The notes below the pieces were generated by a model that saw only the letters and a program-made list of their open reading frames with translations, did no database searches and was not told the DNA's origin. DNA of 64,000 bases from Tritrichomonas musculus (taxonomy: Eukaryota > Parabasalia > Tritrichomonadida > Tritrichomonadidae), in the NCBI GenBank assembly GCA_039105265.1, contig JAPFFF010000066.1, positions 1-64,000 of the forward strand, read 5' to 3'. Below, in pieces: positions 10,601 to 19,196 of this stretch (position 1 is its first letter; every line of letters starts with the position of its first letter). Position numbers and translations under genes: made by a program.

Positions 10601-11825
10601 TCTGAATAGTAATGTCACATATGATGTTAACACCTCTAATGTTGTTAAACACATCATGAAAGTCATGAGTGACCGTTACTATTCAGATCTTTGTCAGCAC
10701 AAGATGAGAGGACATACATTCACGACATTGAAAAACTCACCATTGAGCAACTACTTCATGAAGCCCAATGCTTTGATGGCGGACTCTGTTGTCAGATTCG
10801 CTATCAAAGCACGTACGAATACGCTCATGACAGCATCACTTGCTGCTCACAGAAACCCTCAAATGAGTAACCGTTGCACTCGTTGTGGACAGATTGAAAC
10901 TCTCAATCACATCTTAAACGGGTGCAAGCGGTGCAAACACAAATTCACAAAGAGACACGACGAAGTTGTCAAGGTACTTTGCAAGTACCTTACCGAAAAG
11001 AAGAGAGTCATCGTGCATTGTAACCAAAGTGTTCGTGGACGCAGCAACGAACACATCACTGGTGACTCTGCTTCTCTCAGACCAGATGTATGGTGGTGGG
11101 ACGGTGACCAGCTGAAGATAGCTGAATTCACCATCCCATACGGAATGTTATCTGGCGATGATGATGAATCCACCTTAGTCATACGACGCAGAGAGAAGTT
11201 GAACAAGTACCAGAAGCTTGTCGATGATTGCAGAAACCAGTTGAACTGCAATGTGTCGCTATTTGTGTTCATTGTCTCCTCCCTCGGTGCAATACCCGAT
11301 GACACCATCAATGAACTCAAGAAAGTGACAGTCACGACCAAAGACGCACTCAAACTTGCATGGAGGATGGTAGCAGCCGCTTTACGGGAATCTATGATAT
11401 TGTACATTGATACTAAGATTAAGAAGAGGGTTAACGACAACAATGAAGATGAAGATAACGATAACGATAACGATAATGGTAACGATTATGATAACGATGT
11501 TGAAAATGTTAATGTTCTTGATACTGATGGTGACGATGATTCTAATGATCTCAATGATACTAGCTCCAATGTTACCGACGGGGAGTCCGCAGACGATGAG
11601 TACAACTCTGTCAACATCCTGGACGACGAAGAATGGCGGGAACTCATTGATGCAAGTGCGGATGTTGACAGGTCGGGCCCCCCGTCTGAGCTTGACACTA
11701 CTGATGATGAAACTGACGTACTGGAAAATCCAGGCACCACCCCACTATGGAACCAAACTCAAGGTGCCGACCCTGCCTCCGCTACCGAAGAGGAGGGAGT
11801 CCAACACTCCTCTTCTGAATTTTAG
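4629..11825 (+). CDS. R2-like LINE polyprotein, copy 2 (intact, 2398 aa; reference copy)
   Basis: The protein should bind its own RNA and target DNA, nick the target and reverse-transcribe from the nick. Domains in order: low-complexity N-terminus; block 184-285 conserved in the second family; 18-residue repeats 366-725; acidic His/Ser/Asp linker; zinc fingers C899-C902-H915-H920, C964-C967-H980-H985 and C1027-C1030-H1044-H1049; Arg-rich patch 1124-1137, possibly a nuclear signal; reverse transcriptase with motif 1 near 1527, catalytic D1616, GVKQGCPLSP at 1672, YADD at 1715-1718 and LGLPI at 1791; knuckle C2083-C2086-H2094-C2099; RLE core R2151-P-D2153 with K2163 and E2166, followed by a KxxKYxxL motif; acidic tail. 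R2 proteins are usually about half this length, the surplus being N-terminal. The ATG at 4629 is the first after an in-frame TAG at 4617-4619. The family assignment rests on motifs, not on a search. Confidence 0.96.
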   Translation: MLFCTTKPRFSELALDADSIDTKIDDFGGNFSDDDGNGTPEFRSFSPQISTVDSPFNINYNKLATSPISRHSREINSKTHQNGDQFAPNSTQSNTQPRYVPNVPHNLPSQYSLTDRISYPTEQRHPPVGPAPINIRSTSQSDSNVSPDFSDSEEFRSDAHLSDSTSRPNCARNLIVPNTQRTTEVLLQSGVHYNPTNPEGGQNPSWFVITSDPSLAARSPLSYLAKDKSVEGVLVARGQMIISNGQPILDRNRPAVPASDAELSQKVLLPETFVHPSTVPAVPFNFCSFPRSPFVSHVYNVLNSLAVSFSCNIGCNNHFTDFSNHMSVMNTNMFNVNNSNSFTNNSFINNNISNYNVSHNNVNLVHHSVDVDNQTVESTAHVAHHSVDVDNRVVASMAHVAHHSVDVDNQIVASTAHVVHHNVDVDNQIVKSTAHVAHHSVDVDYQTVKSTALVANHSVDVDNQIVKSTAHVAHHAVDVDNQIVASTAHVVHHNVDVDNQIVKSTAHVAHHSVDVDYQTVKSTALVANHSVDVDNQIVKSTAHVAHHAVDVDNQTVKSTAHVAHHTVDVDNQTVKSTAHVAHHAVDVDNQIVKSTAHVAHHAVDVDNQIVKSTAYVAHHAVDVDNQIVKSTAHVAHHAVDVDNQIVKSTAHVAHHAVDVDNQIVKSTAHVAHHAVDVDNRVVASTAHVTHHNVDVDNQTVTSTAHITHHSVGVDDRVVTSTAHIDHHQVVTKEKLFTSVIEVPKFVFEINEKVVPLFTLSGNHSLLNTFSNNNFLGSRTNSLGTQTTSNSSGTSSVVSGAEEFTDAHSHSEHSDHSDDDNHGGSDDNPSSPVGDNVSIDWIVSELAGVKTKTDMKSLIDILQVANIDTSPFANVSDVDTPIILLMYQKDRWLGVGQFYCPCCDKTFPTCASLSFHLKSTHTTNNIPLEQAAFEYIVGRKLRWKIDSPHLPPDAFHYRTIHVCPCSDCDYLVSRANSLSSHMGSSHQDMEALKREVGVFWAMSILHAKKHRKLLVASDVYHDLHGSLCMKCKDFVGRDKATVKQHTNRSHPQANVEGHRVQAIDISISVNWLSPETDDDEIREANTDLERIKIVRSENRVTQDDERQMPVQPRADESVDLQVMEDRRRGEDSRRRRRQAGFIPANERLPEAHLHSVSSSSEEDTHTIDEHPAHPASASIVDIESCLSKAENWKSRCMKEDDDFVHLPKLWGDRLAKHRKKFEEVFNSEVKDVLNWYNEAIYLSDSLEKSSRMLLCEGMISKIILILRKSIRKFVRSARRGSDKIRRPHSLETPIQMKSASKFIAGIELLHSRIHITDEDLDQPQRNVIADIKEKLVRFLSQAPLEFSQLLGSGDLDSIDGLIYDEHYDERMKFIRAKLEELEILNNSPSSLGYKKFLQKFYAEDAKRTLDWFVLNDDTPECVVPVEDFENVYGSSWSDAAALGDDPDGVYTLQRRISSNNSDELKSLILNEEAILKAVRSRSNLSAVGCDGISNGVWKVGGSVTATIIKNVLCCMLDTGLFPEVLKMNKTVMLFKKGDPDDAHSWRPITITPTIYRMLMCHISRSLQTLNSKHRFISPSQKGFMRIPAGAAEHATVVDEMIHDAARNQKSLYITTIDFSDAFGSVPHKLIKKNLTDIGFDLSFVKTIINSYRDSSTKIISNNRRSNSICFRKGVKQGCPLSPTLFNICIEPLLARLNACKEDGYHWLDSATTVQAYADDIIVFSDSEVGMKNLLSVVEHFCSYAGDMKINCKKCHAFTYIAHNGSRSVLNDNFTIAGGRIDNISIQNNTTYLGLPIACKSSQRKHHVFRRIEDMTKDVIRITGSALRFTQAVDAIKRFVIPKIDYELMANTAPTNCLSRLDELIRGKLSKMIGAAGIPTAWFYTTKNDGGLYIQKLTDRQKALTIRLYIALMESNDKSIRDMVKASDEAEIIFRDATIDLTSPFLHLKVKDNGALDAKRNRGTSNILARCVKALHDANMGLILKDDMFTLKDLNSNVTYDVNTSNVVKHIMKVMSDRYYSDLCQHKMRGHTFTTLKNSPLSNYFMKPNALMADSVVRFAIKARTNTLMTASLAAHRNPQMSNRCTRCGQIETLNHILNGCKRCKHKFTKRHDEVVKVLCKYLTEKKRVIVHCNQSVRGRSNEHITGDSASLRPDVWWWDGDQLKIAEFTIPYGMLSGDDDESTLVIRRREKLNKYQKLVDDCRNQLNCNVSLFVFIVSSLGAIPDDTINELKKVTVTTKDALKLAWRMVAAALRESMILYIDTKIKKRVNDNNEDEDNDNDNDNGNDYDNDVENVNVLDTDGDDDSNDLNDTSSNVTDGESADDEYNSVNILDDEEWRELIDASADVDRSGPPSELDTTDDETDVLENPGTTPLWNQTQGADPASATEEEGVQHSSSEF
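5181..5202 (+). other. Perfect 9-bp coding hairpin in the conserved N-terminal block
   Basis: GTACTCCTG (5181-5189) and CAGGAGTAC (5194-5202) are perfect reverse complements around the loop CAGT. It lies at residues 185-192 of copy 2, at the start of the protein block conserved between families, and is present in copies 2-9. The homologous place in copy 10 does not form it, so it may be chance. Confidence 0.5.
5724..6803 (+). repeat. 20 x 54-bp coding, hairpin-forming repeats, copy 2
   Basis: Twenty in-frame units encode the 18-residue consensus HHAVDVDNQIVKSTAHVA. Each unit also contains a left arm of the type GTTGACGTTGACAATC, one central base, and a right arm of the type GATTGTCAAGTCAAC, which pair over about 15 bp with one bulged base. 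Units 3-6 and 7-10 form a repeated block of four (types VVHHN, Y/LVA, NHS), so there is a second order of repetition of 216 bp. Units 18-20 are the most diverged in sequence. Confidence 0.95.
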
Positions 11826-11966
11826 GCAGACTTTTTTGTTGGGGCCCGCCCCTTTTATTTTATTGTGAGTGAATCATCACTCTCGTTTATTAGTATTTTA
11901 TACTTACTCTAATGATTAATAAACGAATTTACCACACGGGAGGAGATTTTTTTTTAGTTTTCATAT
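11826..11966 (+). promoter_or_regulatory. Spacer copy 2 / copy 3
   Basis: It has the same length and sequence as the first spacer. The 10-bp inverted repeat spans 11883-11926, AATAAA lies at 11918-11923 and the T-run starts at 11947. Confidence 0.7.
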
Positions 11967-14900
11967 ATGCTTTTTTGCACGACCAAACCTAGATTTTCCG
12001 AATTAGCACTCGACGCTGATTCGATTGATACCAAAATTGATGATTTTGGTGGAAATTTTTCTGATGATGATGGAAATGGAACACCCGAATTTCGCAGTTT
12101 TTCGCCTCAAATTAGTACAGTAGATAGCCCTTTCAATATAAATTACAACAAACTCGCTACTTCTCCAATATCTCGCCACTCAAGAGAGATCAATTCAAAG
12201 ACGCACCAAAACGGGGACCAGTTTGCCCCGAACTCAACTCAATCAAATACACAGCCTCGATATGTTCCAAATGTTCCTCATAATCTTCCCTCGCAATACT
12301 CACTCACAGATCGAATTTCATATCCTACGGAGCAGCGGCACCCGCCGGTTGGACCTGCTCCTATCAACATACGGAGTACCTCACAGAGCGATTCCAACGT
12401 TTCCCCAGACTTTTCAGATTCCGAAGAATTTAGATCAGATGCGCATCTAAGTGATTCTACGAGCCGACCAAATTGCGCCAGAAATCTCATAGTTCCTAAT
12501 ACACAAAGGACGACAGAGGTACTCCTGCAGTCAGGAGTACACTATAATCCGACGAATCCAGAGGGTGGTCAGAACCCCTCTTGGTTCGTCATTACGAGCG
12601 ATCCTTCACTGGCTGCCCGTTCCCCTCTGAGTTACCTTGCAAAGGATAAGTCAGTTGAAGGTGTATTGGTTGCCCGAGGACAAATGATCATTTCGAATGG
12701 GCAACCAATACTCGACCGAAACCGCCCGGCAGTACCTGCATCAGATGCAGAACTCAGCCAGAAGGTGCTCCTCCCTGAGACCTTCGTCCATCCGAGCACG
12801 GTTCCGGCGGTTCCATTCAATTTTTGCTCCTTCCCACGTTCGCCTTTTGTTTCCCATGTATACAATGTATTAAACTCGCTGGCGGTCTCATTCTCGTGCA
12901 ACATCGGTTGCAATAATCACTTCACCGACTTTTCAAATCACATGTCAGTCATGAATACCAATATGTTCAATGTTAATAATAGTAATAGTTTCACTAATAA
13001 TAGTTTCATTAATAATAATATCTCTAACTATAATGTTTCTCATAACAATGTTAATCTTGTTCATCATAGCGTTGACGTCGACAACCAGACTGTCGAGTCA
13101 ACTGCTCATGTAGCTCACCACAGCGTTGACGTCGACAATCGGGTTGTCGCGTCAATGGCTCATGTTGCTCATCATAGCGTTGACGTCGACAATCAGATTG
13201 TCGCGTCAACGGCACACGTGGTACATCATAATGTTGACGTTGACAATCAGATTGTCAAGTCAACAGCCCACGTCGCTCATCATTCTGTTGACGTTGACTA
13301 TCAGACTGTCAAGTCAACAGCCCTCGTTGCTAATCATTCTGTTGACGTTGACAATCAGATTGTCAAGTCAACAGCCCACGTCGCTCATCACGCTGTTGAC
13401 GTCGACAATCAGATTGTCGCGTCAACGGCACACGTGGTACATCATAATGTTGACGTTGACAATCAGATTGTCAAGTCAACAGCCCACGTCGCTCATCACG
13501 CTGTTGACGTTGACAATCAGACTGTCAAGTCAACAGCTCACGTCGCTCATCACACTGTTGACGTTGACAATCAAACTGTCAAGTCAACAGCTCACGTCGC
13601 TCATCACGCTGTTGACGTTGACAATCAGATTGTCAAATCAACAGCTCACGTCGCTCATCACGCTGTCGACGTTGACAATCAGATTGTCAAGTCAACAGCT
13701 TACGTCGCTCATCACGCTGTTGACGTTGACAATCAGATTGTCAAGTCAACAGCTCACGTCGCTCATCACACTGTTGACGTTGACAATCAGATTGTCAAGT
13801 CAACAGCTCACGTCGCTCATCACGCTGTTGACGTTGACAATCAGATTGTCAAGTCAACAGCTCACGTCGCTCATCACGCTGTTGACGTTGACAATCGGGT
13901 TGTCGCGTCAACAGCTCACGTCACTCACCACAACGTTGACGTTGACAACCAAACCGTCACGTCAACGGCTCACATCACGCACCATTCTGTTGGCGTTGAC
14001 GATCGGGTTGTCACGTCAACTGCTCACATCGATCATCATCAAGTAGTCACGAAGGAGAAATTATTCACATCAGTGATTGAGGTACCTAAGTTTGTGTTCG
14101 AGATCAATGAGAAAGTGGTTCCACTATTTACTCTCTCTGGAAACCATTCGTTGCTTAACACATTCTCAAACAATAATTTCCTCGGATCTCGAACCAACTC
14201 CTTAGGTACTCAAACTACCAGTAACTCTTCTGGTACAAGCAGCGTTGTTAGTGGTGCTGAAGAGTTCACCGATGCTCATTCTCACTCTGAACACTCTGAT
14301 CATTCCGATGATGACAATCACGGTGGTAGTGATGATAATCCTTCTTCACCTGTGGGTGACAATGTTTCCATTGATTGGATCGTGAGCGAATTGGCTGGTG
14401 TGAAGACCAAAACAGACATGAAGTCTCTCATTGATATCTTGCAGGTGGCAAACATCGACACTTCACCATTCGCAAACGTTAGCGACGTTGACACTCCTAT
14501 CATTCTCCTCATGTATCAGAAAGACAGATGGTTAGGAGTTGGGCAGTTTTACTGCCCTTGCTGCGACAAAACGTTTCCCACATGTGCGTCCTTGTCTTTT
14601 CACCTCAAATCGACGCACACGACGAATAACATTCCTCTGGAGCAAGCGGCGTTCGAGTACATTGTCGGCAGGAAGCTGAGGTGGAAGATCGATTCACCTC
14701 ACCTTCCGCCTGACGCTTTTCACTATCGTACCATTCACGTTTGTCCGTGCAGCGACTGCGACTACTTGGTCAGCAGAGCGAACTCATTGAGCAGCCACAT
14801 GGGCTCATCGCACCAGGACATGGAAGCGCTTAAACGTGAAGTTGGAGTCTTCTGGGCGATGAGCATTCTGCACGCTAAGAAACATCGGAAATTACTTGTG

Positions 14901-17900
14901 GCTAGCGATGTTTACCATGACCTGCACGGTTCCTTGTGCATGAAATGCAAGGACTTCGTTGGTAGAGACAAAGCTACAGTCAAACAGCATACCAACAGAT
15001 CACATCCCCAGGCCAATGTTGAAGGTCATCGGGTTCAGGCAATCGACATCAGTATATCCGTTAATTGGCTTTCGCCTGAAACCGATGACGATGAAATTCG
15101 TGAAGCCAACACTGACCTGGAGAGAATCAAGATTGTGAGGAGTGAGAACAGAGTCACTCAAGATGATGAGAGACAGATGCCAGTGCAACCTCGGGCAGAC
15201 GAATCGGTGGATCTCCAAGTGATGGAAGATCGTCGTCGCGGGGAAGACTCACGCAGACGGAGACGACAGGCTGGGTTCATACCTGCCAACGAGAGACTAC
15301 CTGAGGCGCACTTGCATTCAGTCTCTTCATCTAGCGAAGAAGATACTCACACAATTGATGAACATCCGGCTCACCCAGCGTCAGCTTCGATCGTGGACAT
15401 TGAGAGTTGCCTGTCCAAAGCTGAGAATTGGAAGTCGAGGTGCATGAAGGAAGATGATGATTTCGTGCACCTCCCGAAGCTGTGGGGTGACCGTTTAGCG
15501 AAACACAGGAAAAAGTTCGAAGAAGTGTTTAACAGTGAAGTCAAGGATGTTCTCAATTGGTATAATGAAGCTATTTACCTCTCTGACTCTTTGGAAAAGA
15601 GCAGCCGAATGCTTCTCTGCGAAGGGATGATTTCGAAAATCATTCTCATTCTACGGAAGTCGATTAGGAAGTTCGTTCGTTCGGCACGGAGAGGTTCAGA
15701 TAAGATTCGTCGCCCGCATTCCTTGGAGACACCGATTCAGATGAAGTCGGCCTCCAAATTCATCGCTGGTATTGAACTCCTGCATTCCCGCATTCACATC
15801 ACTGATGAAGATCTCGATCAACCTCAACGTAATGTCATCGCAGACATCAAAGAGAAGCTTGTTCGCTTTCTGTCACAGGCTCCTTTGGAGTTCTCTCAAC
15901 TTCTTGGGAGTGGTGACTTGGACTCAATTGACGGTTTGATTTACGATGAGCATTACGATGAAAGGATGAAATTCATACGTGCCAAGCTAGAGGAATTGGA
16001 GATTCTCAACAACTCTCCTTCCTCGCTTGGCTACAAGAAGTTCCTTCAGAAATTCTACGCTGAAGACGCCAAACGTACACTCGACTGGTTCGTGTTGAAC
16101 GACGACACACCGGAATGTGTCGTCCCAGTCGAAGATTTCGAGAACGTGTACGGGTCCTCGTGGAGCGATGCTGCTGCTCTCGGGGATGACCCAGATGGTG
16201 TTTACACTCTTCAGCGCAGAATTTCATCGAATAATTCTGATGAACTCAAATCACTCATCCTCAACGAAGAAGCTATTCTCAAAGCGGTCAGATCGAGATC
16301 CAATCTGTCTGCCGTCGGATGCGACGGCATTTCAAATGGTGTGTGGAAGGTTGGCGGGAGTGTCACGGCGACGATCATCAAGAATGTGTTGTGTTGCATG
16401 CTTGACACGGGTCTCTTTCCGGAGGTGTTGAAAATGAACAAAACCGTCATGTTGTTTAAGAAAGGAGACCCTGACGACGCCCATTCGTGGCGTCCTATCA
16501 CCATCACTCCGACGATTTATCGGATGCTGATGTGTCACATCAGCCGCTCGCTTCAAACGCTGAATTCAAAACATAGGTTCATATCACCGAGTCAGAAAGG
16601 ATTCATGCGTATTCCAGCTGGGGCGGCTGAGCATGCAACTGTGGTTGATGAGATGATACACGATGCTGCACGGAACCAAAAGTCACTCTACATCACGACG
16701 ATCGACTTTTCTGATGCATTTGGTTCCGTACCACATAAACTTATTAAAAAGAATCTTACAGACATTGGCTTTGATCTTTCTTTTGTTAAAACGATTATTA
16801 ATTCGTACAGAGACTCTTCGACAAAGATCATCAGCAACAACAGACGATCTAATTCTATCTGTTTTCGCAAAGGCGTCAAGCAAGGTTGTCCGCTGAGTCC
16901 GACGTTATTCAACATTTGTATCGAACCTCTCCTCGCGCGGTTGAACGCTTGCAAGGAGGACGGTTATCATTGGTTGGACTCAGCGACAACCGTTCAAGCT
17001 TACGCCGATGACATAATCGTGTTCTCGGACTCGGAAGTCGGGATGAAGAACTTGCTTTCGGTCGTGGAGCACTTCTGCAGTTATGCAGGCGACATGAAGA
17101 TCAACTGCAAGAAGTGCCACGCTTTCACATACATTGCTCACAATGGTTCTCGCAGTGTGTTGAACGACAACTTCACCATTGCTGGAGGACGTATTGATAA
17201 CATCAGTATTCAGAACAATACAACGTATCTCGGACTTCCAATCGCGTGCAAATCTTCGCAGCGTAAACATCACGTTTTTCGGCGAATCGAAGACATGACG
17301 AAGGACGTCATTCGAATTACTGGCAGCGCTCTTCGGTTCACACAGGCGGTTGACGCCATCAAACGGTTCGTGATTCCCAAGATTGACTACGAACTGATGG
17401 CGAACACAGCACCGACAAATTGCCTCAGTCGCTTAGATGAACTCATTCGGGGCAAACTGTCCAAAATGATCGGTGCTGCTGGTATTCCAACCGCCTGGTT
17501 CTACACGACGAAAAACGATGGCGGTCTTTACATACAGAAACTCACAGATCGCCAGAAAGCTCTCACTATCAGACTCTACATTGCTTTGATGGAGTCTAAC
17601 GATAAAAGCATCCGTGATATGGTCAAGGCTTCTGATGAAGCCGAGATCATCTTCAGGGATGCTACCATCGACTTGACTTCACCGTTCTTGCACCTAAAAG
17701 TTAAAGACAATGGTGCGTTAGATGCAAAGCGTAACCGCGGGACGTCGAACATCTTAGCCCGATGTGTTAAAGCTTTGCACGACGCTAACATGGGTCTGAT
17801 ACTCAAAGATGATATGTTTACGCTCAAAGATCTGAATAGTAATGTCACATATGATGTTAACACCTCTAATGTTGTTAAACACATCATGAAAGTCATGAGT

Positions 17901-19055
17901 GACCGTTACTATTCAGATCTTTGTCAGCACAAGATGAGAGGACATACATTCACGACATTGAAAAACTCACCATTGAGCAACTACTTCATGAAGCCCAATG
18001 CTTTGATGGCGGACTCTGTTGTCAGATTCGCTATCAAAGCACGTACGAATACGCTCATGACAGCATCACTTGCTGCTCACAGAAACCCTCAAATGAGTAA
18101 CCGTTGCACTCGTTGTGGACAGATTGAAACTCTCAATCACATCTTAAACGGGTGCAAGCGGTGCAAACACAAATTCACAAAGAGACACGACGAAGTTGTC
18201 AAGGTACTTTGCAAGTACCTTACCGAAAAGAAGAGAGTCATCGTGCATTGTAACCAAAGTGTTCGTGGACGCAGCAACGAACACATCACTGGTGACTCTG
18301 CTTCTCTCAGACCAGATGTATGGTGGTGGGACGGTGACCAGCTGAAGATAGCTGAATTCACCATCCCATACGGAATGTTATCTGGCGATGATGATGAATC
18401 CACCTTAGTCATACGACGCAGAGAGAAGTTGAACAAGTACCAGAAGCTTGTCGATGATTGCAGAAACCAGTTGAACTGCAATGTGTCGCTATTTGTGTTC
18501 ATTGTCTCCTCCCTCGGTGCAATACCCGATGACACCATCAATGAACTCAAGAAAGTGACAGTCACGACCAAAGACGCACTCAAACTTGCATGGAGGATGG
18601 TAGCAGCCGCTTTACGGGAATCTATGATATTGTACATTGATACTAAGATTAAGAAGAGGGTTAACGACAACAATGAAGATGAAGATAACGATAACGATAA
18701 CGATAATGGTAACGATTATGATAACGATGTTGAAAATGTTAATGTTCTTGATACTGATGGTGACGATGATTCTAATGATCTCAATGATACTAGCTCCAAT
18801 GTTACCGACGGGGAGTCCGCAGACGATGAGTACAACTCTGTCAACATCCTGGACGACGAAGAATGGCGGGAACTCATTGATGCAAGTGCGGATGTTGACA
18901 GGTCGGGCCCCCCGTCTGAGCTTGACACTACTGATGATGAAACTGACGTACTGGAAAATCCAGGCACCACCCCACTATGGAACCAAACTCAAGGTGCCGA
19001 CCCTGCCTCCGCTACCGAAGAGGAGGGAGTCCAACACTCCTCTTCTGAATTTTAG
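11967..19055 (+). CDS. R2-like LINE polyprotein, copy 3 (intact, 2362 aa)
   Basis: The frame is complete and has the same domain order as copy 2, but is 36 residues shorter because the repeat array has 18 instead of 20 units. The missing pair corresponds to one HHS/Y-type and one NHS-type unit, a clean in-frame loss of 108 nt. One remaining unit reads HHTVDVDNQIVK where copy 2 has HHA. YADD lies at 17001-17012. It shares the silent states A at the Arg-patch-downstream site and C in the 'cattcccgc' site with copy 2, so copies 2 and 3 look like close sisters. All catalytic motifs are unchanged, so this copy is as likely to encode an active protein as copy 2. Confidence 0.95.
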   Translation: MLFCTTKPRFSELALDADSIDTKIDDFGGNFSDDDGNGTPEFRSFSPQISTVDSPFNINYNKLATSPISRHSREINSKTHQNGDQFAPNSTQSNTQPRYVPNVPHNLPSQYSLTDRISYPTEQRHPPVGPAPINIRSTSQSDSNVSPDFSDSEEFRSDAHLSDSTSRPNCARNLIVPNTQRTTEVLLQSGVHYNPTNPEGGQNPSWFVITSDPSLAARSPLSYLAKDKSVEGVLVARGQMIISNGQPILDRNRPAVPASDAELSQKVLLPETFVHPSTVPAVPFNFCSFPRSPFVSHVYNVLNSLAVSFSCNIGCNNHFTDFSNHMSVMNTNMFNVNNSNSFTNNSFINNNISNYNVSHNNVNLVHHSVDVDNQTVESTAHVAHHSVDVDNRVVASMAHVAHHSVDVDNQIVASTAHVVHHNVDVDNQIVKSTAHVAHHSVDVDYQTVKSTALVANHSVDVDNQIVKSTAHVAHHAVDVDNQIVASTAHVVHHNVDVDNQIVKSTAHVAHHAVDVDNQTVKSTAHVAHHTVDVDNQTVKSTAHVAHHAVDVDNQIVKSTAHVAHHAVDVDNQIVKSTAYVAHHAVDVDNQIVKSTAHVAHHTVDVDNQIVKSTAHVAHHAVDVDNQIVKSTAHVAHHAVDVDNRVVASTAHVTHHNVDVDNQTVTSTAHITHHSVGVDDRVVTSTAHIDHHQVVTKEKLFTSVIEVPKFVFEINEKVVPLFTLSGNHSLLNTFSNNNFLGSRTNSLGTQTTSNSSGTSSVVSGAEEFTDAHSHSEHSDHSDDDNHGGSDDNPSSPVGDNVSIDWIVSELAGVKTKTDMKSLIDILQVANIDTSPFANVSDVDTPIILLMYQKDRWLGVGQFYCPCCDKTFPTCASLSFHLKSTHTTNNIPLEQAAFEYIVGRKLRWKIDSPHLPPDAFHYRTIHVCPCSDCDYLVSRANSLSSHMGSSHQDMEALKREVGVFWAMSILHAKKHRKLLVASDVYHDLHGSLCMKCKDFVGRDKATVKQHTNRSHPQANVEGHRVQAIDISISVNWLSPETDDDEIREANTDLERIKIVRSENRVTQDDERQMPVQPRADESVDLQVMEDRRRGEDSRRRRRQAGFIPANERLPEAHLHSVSSSSEEDTHTIDEHPAHPASASIVDIESCLSKAENWKSRCMKEDDDFVHLPKLWGDRLAKHRKKFEEVFNSEVKDVLNWYNEAIYLSDSLEKSSRMLLCEGMISKIILILRKSIRKFVRSARRGSDKIRRPHSLETPIQMKSASKFIAGIELLHSRIHITDEDLDQPQRNVIADIKEKLVRFLSQAPLEFSQLLGSGDLDSIDGLIYDEHYDERMKFIRAKLEELEILNNSPSSLGYKKFLQKFYAEDAKRTLDWFVLNDDTPECVVPVEDFENVYGSSWSDAAALGDDPDGVYTLQRRISSNNSDELKSLILNEEAILKAVRSRSNLSAVGCDGISNGVWKVGGSVTATIIKNVLCCMLDTGLFPEVLKMNKTVMLFKKGDPDDAHSWRPITITPTIYRMLMCHISRSLQTLNSKHRFISPSQKGFMRIPAGAAEHATVVDEMIHDAARNQKSLYITTIDFSDAFGSVPHKLIKKNLTDIGFDLSFVKTIINSYRDSSTKIISNNRRSNSICFRKGVKQGCPLSPTLFNICIEPLLARLNACKEDGYHWLDSATTVQAYADDIIVFSDSEVGMKNLLSVVEHFCSYAGDMKINCKKCHAFTYIAHNGSRSVLNDNFTIAGGRIDNISIQNNTTYLGLPIACKSSQRKHHVFRRIEDMTKDVIRITGSALRFTQAVDAIKRFVIPKIDYELMANTAPTNCLSRLDELIRGKLSKMIGAAGIPTAWFYTTKNDGGLYIQKLTDRQKALTIRLYIALMESNDKSIRDMVKASDEAEIIFRDATIDLTSPFLHLKVKDNGALDAKRNRGTSNILARCVKALHDANMGLILKDDMFTLKDLNSNVTYDVNTSNVVKHIMKVMSDRYYSDLCQHKMRGHTFTTLKNSPLSNYFMKPNALMADSVVRFAIKARTNTLMTASLAAHRNPQMSNRCTRCGQIETLNHILNGCKRCKHKFTKRHDEVVKVLCKYLTEKKRVIVHCNQSVRGRSNEHITGDSASLRPDVWWWDGDQLKIAEFTIPYGMLSGDDDESTLVIRRREKLNKYQKLVDDCRNQLNCNVSLFVFIVSSLGAIPDDTINELKKVTVTTKDALKLAWRMVAAALRESMILYIDTKIKKRVNDNNEDEDNDNDNDNGNDYDNDVENVNVLDTDGDDDSNDLNDTSSNVTDGESADDEYNSVNILDDEEWRELIDASADVDRSGPPSELDTTDDETDVLENPGTTPLWNQTQGADPASATEEEGVQHSSSEF
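13062..14033 (+). repeat. 18 x 54-bp coding repeats, copy 3
   Basis: Same unit as copy 2 with two units fewer. The loss is exactly 108 nt and keeps the frame, as expected from unequal exchange or slippage by whole units. Confidence 0.95.
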
Positions 19056-19196
19056 GCAGACTTTTTTGTTGGGGCCCGCCCCTTTTATTTTATTGTGAGT
19101 GAATCATCACTCTCGTTTATTAGTATTTTATACTTACTCTAATGATTAATAAACGAATTTACCACACGGGAGGAGATTTTTTTTTAGTTTTCATAT
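19056..19196 (+). promoter_or_regulatory. Spacer copy 3 / copy 4
   Basis: Unchanged relative to the first spacer; inverted repeat 19113-19156, AATAAA 19148-19153, T-run from 19177. Confidence 0.7.
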
